Source of the DNA: Clostridiales bacterium UBA3680
GTDB taxonomy: Bacteria; Bacillota; Clostridia; Lachnospirales; CAG-274
Assembly (NCBI GenBank): GCA_002372875.1
Contig: DFJD01000028.1
Span: 2,245 to 15,479, forward strand
DNA length: 13,235 nt
Direction of reading: 5' to 3'
Positions within the stretch are counted from its first letter, which is position 1. Each line of letters begins with the position of its first letter. The translations under genes were made by a program, and so were the position numbers. Shown here in pieces: positions 1 through 7,200 of the stretch. The notes under the pieces were generated by a model. That model made no database searches and was not told where the DNA came from. It saw nothing but the letters and a program-made list of their open reading frames with translations.

Positions 1-94
1 TACGTAGCTTCCGGCTATGCCCTCGAACCTTTTCCTTGTCTGCGATAACATTATCTCAAATCTGCTTCAAGTGAATTAATCAACGCTTCCTTAA
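1..94 (-). repeat. Terminal part of a dispersed repeat (left copy), MITE/IS-like
   Basis: Read on the minus strand from position 94, this stretch begins TTAAGGAAGCGTTGATTAAT and continues to the window edge. It aligns by eye with the stretch starting at 13169 on the plus strand. Both have the TTAAGGAA, TGATTAATT and GCAnATTTG blocks, then TAATGTT and CGCA, in the same order and at nearly the same spacing. The two copies are therefore related and inverted relative to each other, with the same terminus facing the operon. A minus-strand frame opens with ATG at 51 (MLSQTRKRFEGIAGSYV) and runs off the edge, without a good ribosome site, so I do not call it a gene. The element's full length, other end and any transposase lie outside the window. 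MITE or IS identity is inferred. Confidence 0.55.
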
Positions 95-164
95 ATATTA
101 TTATCAATTTGTATTGCCCGTTCTTATCATAGTCATTTTAGTAAGCGGACTTTTGTCCAAATAA

Positions 165-197
165 AAAAAGGCGAGGAAGATCCACCCTCGCCTTTTT
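165..197 (-). terminator. Intrinsic terminator ending the operon (bidirectional)
   Basis: A perfect 12-bp inverted repeat, AAAAAGGCGAGG (165-176) and CCTCGCCTTTTT (186-197), encloses a 9-base loop. On the minus strand the stem is followed by seven T residues, the normal form of a Rho-independent terminator. The plus strand also ends in a T5 run, so it could work in both directions. It lies at the downstream end of the operon but inside the residual open frame of the broken signal peptidase. That frame's stop codon (104-106) lies beyond the terminator. Confidence 0.9.
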
Positions 198-370
198 AGT
201 GCAAAAATCAAGACTGCGGCGGCTTTATGCACTATAAAGCATATACTGCCAAGATGCACAACAGGCTCCATAGAGCCCGTAACTACCACATACGGCCTGA
301 TGCCAAACAAAAACAAAACGGCAGTCAGTACACCCACAGCAAGAAACGCCCCGACAACGCACATTTTTAC

Positions 371-413
371 AAACAGCCCCGCAGCCTCTTTACGCAGGCT
401 TTCGGGGCTGTTT
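371..413 (-). other. Strong hairpin just after the start of the signal peptidase remnant
   Basis: AAACAGCCCCG (371-381) pairs perfectly with CGGGGCTGTTT (403-413). Nested inside, AGCCT (383-387) pairs with AGGCT (396-400) around an 8-base loop. On the minus strand it begins at the A5 tract (411-415) where the reading frame of the peptidase is lost. It is followed there by GTAAAAATG rather than a T-run, so it is a poor minus-strand terminator. The plus strand does have a T5 run, but no gene points that way. It could be a structure that stimulates frameshifting, a block to ribosomes or RNase, or simply GC-rich coding sequence. Confidence 0.5.
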
Positions 414-422
414 TTCTGTCCA

Positions 423-1301
423 TTACGGTGCCACCGCGGAAAGAAAATCCTTCCACATAGCTTTATAACCGTTCACCTCATCCGCCCGGTCATTACCGTC
501 GGAGTCCACCGTCTGTATGCTTTCGGCATATACCTGTATGTCAAAAGCTTTTATATCGTTGCCCATTATCGTAGTTATATACGAAAAAAGCGAACCTGTT
601 TTTTCGCCGGGGTCAATAGGTTCGGTATAATAATAATACCCGCCCAAAAGCACACCGTCGGTATCATTTTCAGGTATAAACACCCACCCCGGGGCAGGAT
701 CATCGCTAATGCTGTTATTTACAGCCGCAGCATAGGTTTTGGTATCGGTATAGCTGTCCTCTACCATAAGTTTTGTAAGCATACCGCTCAAGGTGGTAGT
801 TTTCAGGTTTTTAAGTGCCGTGTTTTCCGACTCGGTCACAGACAGCTTGTGCAATGCACTGTAAAATTCAAATTTTTCATTCAAATCCGAAAGGACGGTT
901 CCCTCTTTTCCCTTGTACAGCTTATAATCACTTGACGTATCATCCCACTTAAAAATCGCACAGCCGTTATCAAGCATATTATCTATAGCCGTTTCCTGCT
1001 CGTTTTTGACATAAGCAAGGAAAGAATTCTTCCTTATCTCGTCGTCGGAAAAATCAACATAGACCCTGACAAAGCATGGTGTATTACCCGTATTTTCAAC
1101 CTGTACCTTTTTTTTGTAAATATTAATACCCGTCTGCATAGTAAAGGGAGTAAAGTCCTCCACTATCCTGCTTTCGTTGTAACCTATCCTTATTCGATTT
1201 TCGGTATCGTCCTTACTTGTTAAATACGCAAATACCGTAACTGCCGCAAGTGCGCAAACTGCTGTCACTGCCGCTATTAACTTTTTGCGCTGCCTGCCCA
1301 T
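423..1301 (-). CDS. SipW-dependent TasA/CalY-like matrix protein, paralog 4
   Basis: A 292-aa secreted protein of the TasA/camelysin/BsaA type, which family members use as extracellular fibre or matrix subunits. A short basic N-terminus (MGRQRKK) and hydrophobic core (about 8-25) run into AYLTSKDDTENRIRIG (25-40). That is the typical SipW signal, with cleavage probably near VFA-YLTS. The conserved core strand follows as VENTGNTPCFVRVYVDF (68-84). Further on are WVFIP, GGYYYY and DPGEKTGSLF, and near the end VYAESIQ, all matching landmarks of this family. The ribosome site AAAGGA lies 8 bases before the ATG. The gene starts 16 bases after the preceding paralog stops, and its own TAA overlaps the ATG of the broken signal peptidase, so the two were probably translationally coupled. 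There are several cysteines (15, 76 and one near 112), unusual for this class. Family assignment is firm; polymer formation is inferred. Confidence 0.9.
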   Translation of the reverse strand: MGRQRKKLIAAVTAVCALAAVTVFAYLTSKDDTENRIRIGYNESRIVEDFTPFTMQTGINIYKKKVQVENTGNTPCFVRVYVDFSDDEIRKNSFLAYVKNEQETAIDNMLDNGCAIFKWDDTSSDYKLYKGKEGTVLSDLNEKFEFYSALHKLSVTESENTALKNLKTTTLSGMLTKLMVEDSYTDTKTYAAAVNNSISDDPAPGWVFIPENDTDGVLLGGYYYYTEPIDPGEKTGSLFSYITTIMGNDIKAFDIQVYAESIQTVDSDGNDRADEVNGYKAMWKDFLSAVAP

Positions 1302-1317
1302 ATTCTACATCCTTTCA

Positions 1318-2247
1318 TCAGCCTGCCTGTACCGCCTCTTCGCCGTAAAGCTTGTACAGCGTATAAAGTGTATCATATTCGTCCGTTGTTATAACCCCGT
1401 CCGTTATTTTCGTTTTAAGTGCAACATCACCGTCAAGCTTGACATTATCCGCCTGAATCGCATAGGCATAAATATCAACTCGGCTTTCGGCGTCATTCAG
1501 TTCACCCTTGGCATCCTGATCCGCAAAATGCACAAGTGCCATTTTATCAAAAAGCGCAGCGGTTTTTCCGTCAAAAGAAAAACTTTCTTTTGGCAAAACC
1601 TTTTTATACCCAAAAATATATTCCCTGCTAATGGGCTTACCGCTTTTGTAATTAATTTTGTTTGATAAAAGCACCCAATCGGGGTGATGGCTTATTTGGC
1701 TTTGGGGAGCCTGTAACGGGGTCAGCTTGTCGTCGCCGCTTTCCCAGCCCTGCCAATATCTGCCGTTACCCGTGCCGTTTTCTATCTGTTCCTGTGTGGC
1801 ATCTTCCTTGCCCGAAAGCTCGGTGCCTGTCAAAACCTTTGCATCGTCCGTACTTTCAAGCGAATAAACCTCTTTATATTCATTCGTTTCAAGTGCGGCC
1901 ATTCCCGGGGTCGTTACCGCCCTTACCTGTGCAATAGGCACCTCCACTTTCATAAAAACAATTTCGTCCTTTTGGGAAGTATTTTTAATTAACGGATCCT
2001 TGTCTATTTTTTGGTACGGCACCACCGTCACCGTCATCCTGTCGCCCAATGTAGTCACATACTTGCTGTCGTATTGCGGCTCCATAAGGTCTATCGATAT
2101 TTCCGACGGGGAAAAAGCATTTTTTATCATTCTGGTAAATGGGGCAACTGCAATGGTTATACCCGCCGAACCCAGCATAATTGCGGCGATTATAGCCGCC
2201 ATATGCAATTTTTTGTTTTTAAACCTTTTTAACAACTGCCTCACCAT
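1318..2247 (-). CDS. Divergent TasA/CalY-related exported protein, paralog 3
   Basis: A 309-aa protein that I place in the same group by context and weak landmarks; it is the most divergent of the four. Basic residues 1-15 precede a hydrophobic segment (16-35, MAAIIAAIMLGSAGITIAVA). The usual Y/W-F-T-D-x-x-x-N signature after the cleavage site is degraded to APFTRMIKNAF (35-45). ISIDLMEPQYD (50-60) corresponds to the post-signal strand. IKNTSQKDEIVFMKVEV (87-103) replaces the usual NTG-x-x-x-x-V-R-V-x-V core strand. DWVLL, YIFGYKKVLPKE and IYAYAIQ later in the protein match the last paralog. The chosen ATG is only 6 bases after the upstream stop, and the AAGAAAGG sequence abuts it with no spacer. 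A TTG at codon 5, preceded by GTGAGG, is therefore an alternative start. It could be a minor or tip subunit or an assembly partner, but nothing in the sequence proves which. Confidence 0.85.
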   Translation of the reverse strand: MVRQLLKRFKNKKLHMAAIIAAIMLGSAGITIAVAPFTRMIKNAFSPSEISIDLMEPQYDSKYVTTLGDRMTVTVVPYQKIDKDPLIKNTSQKDEIVFMKVEVPIAQVRAVTTPGMAALETNEYKEVYSLESTDDAKVLTGTELSGKEDATQEQIENGTGNGRYWQGWESGDDKLTPLQAPQSQISHHPDWVLLSNKINYKSGKPISREYIFGYKKVLPKESFSFDGKTAALFDKMALVHFADQDAKGELNDAESRVDIYAYAIQADNVKLDGDVALKTKITDGVITTDEYDTLYTLYKLYGEEAVQAG

Positions 2248-2255
2248 CCTTTCTT
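2248..2255 (-). promoter_or_regulatory. Ribosome site abutting the start of paralog 3
   Basis: AAGAAAGG lies directly against the ATG at 2247 with no spacer and overlaps the upstream gene's TAA. This is too close for efficient independent initiation. Either translation is coupled to the preceding gene, or it starts at the TTG of codon 5, which has GTGAGG three bases upstream. Confidence 0.4.
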
Positions 2256-3372
2256 ATCCGTTGTATTTGCTCCATACAAGGGTATCGCCGTTCACTGCGG
2301 CGGTATAGCCCCACCGCTGTATTGCGGGTGCGGGATCGACCGCCCCGCTTTGATCCCTTGTAATTTGCACACTGTCAAGTTCTGCCTGTAATTTAAAGTT
2401 AAAGCTTGTAAAATCAACTATATTTTCGTTTTCAAGCACCATATCGGTCACAAGCAGGCCGCTCTCGGTCTGCGGATATAAAATCTTTTTATACAAAAAT
2501 TCCGCCTGCGTACTGCCCGACTGTACCTCGGGAAGATTTTGCCAAAGCAAGTCATAATCGGGCGAAAGATAAACGCGCACGGAAAGCTGTCTGTCTATGC
2601 CCTCGGGCTCGTATGAAACACGAACAAAACGCTGACCGTTGTGATACGGGTCGGGCGATTGCACCTTGCTGAATCTCATATTGTACAGCTGCTGCTGTTC
2701 GTTATTTTTATAAAATTGATATTCGTAGTTGTTGGACAAAGGATTTTCCCTTGCATCTGCTATCAATGCAATTTCATAATACTTGTTGTCCTTAAAATAA
2801 TATCCGCCGTAGGTATATGTATCATCCTCTTTTTTACGTCTGAACACATAAAGTCCGTTCCCGTCGGTCGGTAAAAAATCAATACCCGCTTCGGCTGCTT
2901 CGCAGTTTATGCCTGCCTTGCACACCACCTCGGAGTCTGCCTGTATTGCGTGAACATCCGTTGCTATATTCGTCACCTTTTCATAGCCCCTGCTGTAGTC
3001 CGTATTTACGGTATTTGTAACCATATCGTCTTTTAATGTACTGTATACATCGGGGCTGAGTGTGCTAAGGTCGCTTACCGTTTTTGCTTCCTTTGTGCTT
3101 ATGGTAATAACACCCTTTAGCCTTAGCCTTAAAAATGCATCCACATCGCCTGTATTTATGGCGCTTATCTGTTTTTTAACGCCTGTACCCGGCAGCCAGT
3201 CCTCGGGCGGATCAAAATCCTCTTTAAGCATAACATTAAGGTTGGACGTTGCCGACAAACGGTTGGTGACGGAATCCGTCGCCGTAAACCACGCATAGGA
3301 TGCACCCGCACCCGCCGTTATGGCTGCCGCAAGCACAGCCGTTAATAAAATTGCCTTGTGTTTTCGCTTCAT
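2254..3372 (-). CDS. SipW-dependent TasA/CalY-like matrix protein, paralog 2
   Basis: A 372-aa secreted protein, the longest of the four paralogs. MKRKHK plus a hydrophobic core (7-24) leads into SYAWFTATDSVTNRLS (25-40), a textbook SipW-type signal with likely cleavage after SYA. LNVMLKEDF (45-53) and DWLPGTGVKKQISAINTGD (58-76) run into AFLRLRLKGV (79-88), the conserved TasA/CalY core strand. A large central insertion follows (about 100-260), with TYGGYYFKDNKYYEIALI and a C-x5-C pair (C151, C157) that could form a disulfide. FKLQAELDSVQIT near the end is the family's closing strand. A full-strength ribosome site (AAGGAGGTGAC) precedes the ATG. The gene is separated from the upstream paralog by a palindromic repeat. 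The LPGTG at 60-64 is not a sortase signal: it lies near the N-terminus with no following membrane segment. Family assignment is confident; its exact role in the matrix is inferred. Confidence 0.9.
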   Translation of the reverse strand: MKRKHKAILLTAVLAAAITAGAGASYAWFTATDSVTNRLSATSNLNVMLKEDFDPPEDWLPGTGVKKQISAINTGDVDAFLRLRLKGVITISTKEAKTVSDLSTLSPDVYSTLKDDMVTNTVNTDYSRGYEKVTNIATDVHAIQADSEVVCKAGINCEAAEAGIDFLPTDGNGLYVFRRKKEDDTYTYGGYYFKDNKYYEIALIADARENPLSNNYEYQFYKNNEQQQLYNMRFSKVQSPDPYHNGQRFVRVSYEPEGIDRQLSVRVYLSPDYDLLWQNLPEVQSGSTQAEFLYKKILYPQTESGLLVTDMVLENENIVDFTSFNFKLQAELDSVQITRDQSGAVDPAPAIQRWGYTAAVNGDTLVWSKYNG

Positions 3373-3375
3373 TCC

Positions 3376-3386
3376 GTCACCTCCTT
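3376..3386 (-). promoter_or_regulatory. Near-perfect ribosome binding site of paralog 2
   Basis: AAGGAGGTGAC is a long match to the anti-Shine-Dalgarno sequence, with 7 bases between GGAGG and the ATG. It is the strongest such site in the operon. It lies just outside the palindromic hairpin at 3391-3420, so the hairpin would not cover it. Confidence 0.75.
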
Positions 3387-3387
3387 G

Positions 3388-3425
3388 TTAGGAAAACACT
3401 GATTAATTAATCAGTGCTTCCTTAG
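3388..3425. repeat. Palindromic mini-copy of the dispersed repeat end inside the operon
   Basis: The core CACTGATTAATTAATCAGTG (3397-3416) is a perfect 20-base palindrome. It is flanked by GGAA and TTCC arms that extend the symmetry with a small internal loop. Read on the minus strand from 3425 it starts TAAGGAAGCACTGATTAAT and matches the terminus at 13169-13194 at nearly every base. Read from the other side it starts TTAGGAAAACACTGATTAAT. It thus looks like two repeat termini back to back with nothing between them. The stop codon of the upstream paralog (3422-3424) is the TAA of this terminus. In the operon mRNA it would form a hairpin followed by UUUU, so it may also act as a weak attenuator or an RNA-processing and stability element. 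Confidence 0.65.
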
Positions 3426-4207
3426 TTATATGCCGCCTGGATATTTGTCCAGTTTTTCTCTACACCAAGCAATACCGCGGTCGATACCGCCTCGCCGGTT
3501 ACATCCAGTTCGTACTTTGCGCCGAACGAATCGGCGTAATCGCTTTGTCGGTGCGGTATTTTTACTAGGTCAAAAAGCGGCGTTGTCCTTGTCGGGGTGT
3601 CGCCCGAAAGCTTTGCAAGCTGTTTTAAATCGGGAACAGCCTTTGACAGTTCACCGTCTTCAACGTAATAAAAATATCCGTCCGACGCCAAATAAAAATT
3701 TGGGTTTTGTGAATAATAAACCTTGCCGTTTATACTGCATCCGCGCTCGGGCGGTATAGTTGACAGGTTTGTGTTTTCGGGCTGCGGGTCTGCCGCACTT
3801 ATAAGCGGTTCATATACGCCGCCGCCCGTGTCATAATAAAGGCTTTTAAGTATATTCTCTGCCCTTTCAGACGAATAGTCTACCTCGGTGCCGTCCTTAT
3901 CGACAATTTTCACCTTCATACGCACATAAAGGTCGGCATTGCCCGTGTTAAGCACCCGCGGGTCTTTCTCTATCTCTGCCCCCGGCAAATATGCCTGCGC
4001 CTTGTCCATACCCGTTGATATCCAGATAGGTTCCTCTAAAGCCGCATTCATACTGCTGCCGTTTACAATGTTGGTTATGGCATCGGTGGTTGTAAGCCAT
4101 GCGGCGATAGATGCCGCCATAATCCATAAAAATGAGCCCGACACCGCCGCCGCAAGTAAAAGCAGGCGGCGCTGTCTGCGCTTTTTTATTATGCTGTTTT
4201 CGGACAT
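3422..4207 (-). CDS. SipW-dependent TasA/CalY-like matrix protein, paralog 1
   Basis: A 261-aa secreted protein of the TasA/CalY/BsaA class. A basic N-terminus (KKRRQRR, 8-14) and a long hydrophobic core (15-35) lead into AAWLTTTDAITNIVNGSS (35-52), matching the SipW-type signal pattern. ALEEPIW (56-62) and YLPGAEIEKDPRVLNTGN (73-90) come next. ADLYVRMKVKIV (91-102) is the conserved core strand, and GYFYYVEDGEL and TTPLFDLVKIP are later landmarks. YELDVTGEAVST is probably the closing strand. A good site (AGGAGG, 7 bases before the ATG) precedes it, 36 bases after the giant gene's stop, so the two are almost certainly co-transcribed. Its stop codon is supplied by the inserted palindromic repeat, so the original C-terminus may have been slightly longer. 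It may co-assemble with the giant protein, but this rests on position alone. Confidence 0.9.
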   Translation of the reverse strand: MSENSIIKKRRQRRLLLLAAAVSGSFLWIMAASIAAWLTTTDAITNIVNGSSMNAALEEPIWISTGMDKAQAYLPGAEIEKDPRVLNTGNADLYVRMKVKIVDKDGTEVDYSSERAENILKSLYYDTGGGVYEPLISAADPQPENTNLSTIPPERGCSINGKVYYSQNPNFYLASDGYFYYVEDGELSKAVPDLKQLAKLSGDTPTRTTPLFDLVKIPHRQSDYADSFGAKYELDVTGEAVSTAVLLGVEKNWTNIQAAYN

Positions 4208-4243
4208 TGCACCGCCTCCTTTCGTTGTTGGAATTTCGTTGAA

Positions 4244-7200
4244 TTAGGGGCTTGTTCCAAAAATAGCCTTATCTGGATCGGGTTGTGACAATTTGGTCAA
4301 ACCATATACATATATCGTATTTGCAGGTATGTTAAGTCTACTATCCTGATAAGAATCCTGATTATGAGAAACCAAAGAAATATTTCCTTCATTCTGATTA
4401 GTCCAACCATCCAAATTTGCATATCTTACCAAATTTTTAGGATAAGAACCACTCATTTTCATATCAAAAGATATAACACAAATATCTGTTATAGCCGTAT
4501 TACTATTACTAAAGTTTGTGATTTGGCTTGCAACAGGAATATTTTTCCAGTTTGAAAAATCATAATACTGAGGAATATTTCTTGGCGAACCATTGCCAAT
4601 ATTGCCACCTAGGATATTTCTTACATAGAACCTTCCATTACCTCCGTTTCCTTCTATCGTATTATTCATGTTTTCATACTCCTCATTAAGTCCATAAGAT
4701 TCACTCAGCGCTGCATTATTTTTCTCCCCACTATCTTCCAAAGTTACTTTTAACATTTCGCTCGATTGATATTTATTATTTGCATCCAATCCCATATTTC
4801 GGACATCCCAACCACTTAGATTAAGATGAAGCTCGCTAACTTTAACTTGGAACATTGCTCCAAATCTCTTTACATTTTTCATTTCCCACGATGAAAGGTT
4901 AAATGTAGAAATTTGGGTATTTCTAAACATAAATCTAACATCCGTCAGTGAATAATAATCCTCAGACTCACTTCCGGAATAGTTTTCATCACACGTTATC
5001 CAACCACAATTTTCATCATTTTTTACCGTCACCGGATATGTTCCGCGGTCTGATATACCGGATATATCACTAAGATTATTAAAATTAGCAAATAATCCTG
5101 CTCTGTTACCTGCAAGCAACGGTGCAGTATTATCGGGCGTATACCAGTAAATAACACCTTTTGAACCACTGGGATCCTTTTCAAAATACGCATACGCATG
5201 TTTTTTGTAGTGGTCATCACTATCTGCAACAGATATATCTTCAGGATTAACACCGTCCGGCACATTAGCGGCATCCACCTTTTGAATAGCTCTGATATTA
5301 GCAAAACTATTATTTGCAAGACTCTTAAACGTAGCCCTCAAAGTGTTTGTATCTGCCAGCTTTGCGGGTGCCTTTAATGGTACAGCCCTAAAGTGGAACA
5401 CACCTTTTGCGGGGTCTGTACTTGTATCAAGCGGGTCATTTACGCCCTGCGCTGCATAATTTATCGTTTTACCTCCTGGCACAGTGCCATTCTGAATAAA
5501 TGCCTTAATACTCTCAACTATCTCATGCTGATTTGCACCCTTAAATTTGACAACATTTCCATCCGTATCCTTGACAGCTTTGGTGCCCTCTGCATTCGGA
5601 TCTCCCGTAAGAAGCTCCCAATAATCAAATGGCGGTGCACCCACACCGGGGGCAAGTCTGAAACCATAATTATATCCCTCGGGTTCAACATCATCACTCG
5701 GTTCTATAGACAATCCACCATCCGATGAAATACTAAACGTAAAAGACTTAGCCGTCCTTTTCTTTCCCGAGTTTGTGATAAAATCATAGTAATGCGTTTC
5801 ACCCTCATCAACGTGGAAAATAACATCCTTTTTGATATCGGGTGTCCTTGAATTAAACATTATTGCCATGTCCGCAGTATAGGTCTTGCCCTCATAAGTA
5901 TAGGCAACCTTTATACTGTCGATCAAGCCAAACATATCACTCAATTCCTGATCACTGTAATCGATCTCCAAGCCACCTTCGACCTTTGTAAGCTTTAAGC
6001 CCCCAGCTGATATCTTATTATCGCCCGAAGCATCGCCAAATGTCACAGAATCCGATACCAAAATCTCCTTTGTAAGCCTTACCTCGCTTTCTGCCTCTGT
6101 ATTAAACGAAAGTACAGCAGCAATATCATCGTATGAGAGAGTATTTTTCCTCTGCAAGCGGTCTACGGGTATAGTCTTTTCATATTCAGCCGAAAAGCCC
6201 GTTACCTGCGGTTTTGCCGAAAAGCTGTTATTTATGCTTGATGTATGGCTAAGCATATCATAACGCTTTATCTCGTTTTTGTACGTTACCTTTATTACAG
6301 GCTTATCTGCCGAGCCCGACTTGACTTTTGCATCAAAAAGCACCTTATCGCCTATAACCGCGGTTTTTAAAACCTCTTCACCCGTATATCCGCTATGTAC
6401 CTCGGTCAAACCGTCAACATCCCGAATACCGTAGCGCGAGACCTTAACCTCTTCTATAAGGTAATATTTGTCTGCCTCGACTTTTATTATTTTACTGTCC
6501 TTGTAATAATCACTCTCCTCATTGCTTGATTCGTTAAAGGAAATACTTGTGACATAACTCTTACCGCCCCCGACTATATTTCCGGACTCATCGCATTGAG
6601 ACACCTTAAAAGTAAAGGTTGGATATCCGAAAGCTTCAAAGACATGTTTTGATTCAGTAGGAATATATTTTTCAAGCGTTATTTCCGCCATTGCGGGGGG
6701 ATCCTCACACTCGATCTCTTGTGTGGTACTTGCATTTTTACTGTTTACTATCAGCGTAATATCATCGGTAACGCTGCAGCCCGCAGGTGCTACCGTTTCC
6801 ACAAGACTGTAAACGCCCCAGGGAATATTGATGATATGCAGATGATTGTAGAAACCCGCATTTATAGGCTCCGAACTATCATATACAAATATCTCGGCTT
6901 CCTCTGTGATATAGCTGTCCACATTTGTGCCTGCGGCATCGTAATAATGTTCCGAATCGTCCGTTTCGGGTACATACCAATAATCCCCGTCTGCATCATA
7001 AACGCCATTTTCATTGGTTCTGACAAGCTTTAAAACAGACCTGCCCTCTTCCTTTGGCACTAACTTAAACTTAGCCCCTGCCATAGGCTCCTCAGCAAGT
7101 TCCGTAGCGGCCGTATCACCCTTTTTCTTTTTGTGCAGGTCTACACTGCCGTTTATACGCTTGTCACTTTCATATACCTTTATAAGTATATCCGCATTAT

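Larger units (their letters stand above)
104..423 (-). pseudogene. Broken SipW-type type I signal peptidase
   Basis: This is the N-terminal part of a type I signal peptidase of the SipW kind, the membrane protease that matures TasA/CalY-like proteins. The probable original start is the ATG at 423-421. It overlaps the previous gene's stop as TAATG, but its frame ends after 18 codons at 369-367. The recognisable protein lies one frame away. It reads KNSPESLRKEAAGLFVK, then from ATG 364 a membrane segment (VVGAFLAVGVLTAVLFLFGI) and PYVVVTGSMEPVVHLGSICF, where S31 of GSMEP is the expected catalytic serine. One extra A in the A5 tract at 411-415 would join the two parts. After about position 221 the similarity stops: the expected second half with the general-base residue is absent, and the frame runs through a terminator. 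I read it as a frameshifted, 3'-truncated remnant. Programmed frameshifting or a homopolymer sequencing error are alternatives for the first lesion only. Confidence 0.75.

Noticed and set aside
1..51. Minus-strand ATG frame MLSQTRKRFEGIAGSYV as the start of a gene
   Set aside because: Only 17 codons are visible, there is no clear ribosome site, and it lies within the repeat element.
371..413. The GC-rich hairpin as a second terminator of the operon
   Set aside because: On the minus strand the stem is followed by GTAAAAATG rather than a T-run; only the plus strand has one, and no plus-strand gene uses it.
3178..3198. LPGTG in paralog 2 as a sortase sorting signal
   Set aside because: It lies at residues 60-64 near the N-terminus and is not followed by a hydrophobic segment and basic tail, so it is a chance match within the mature protein.
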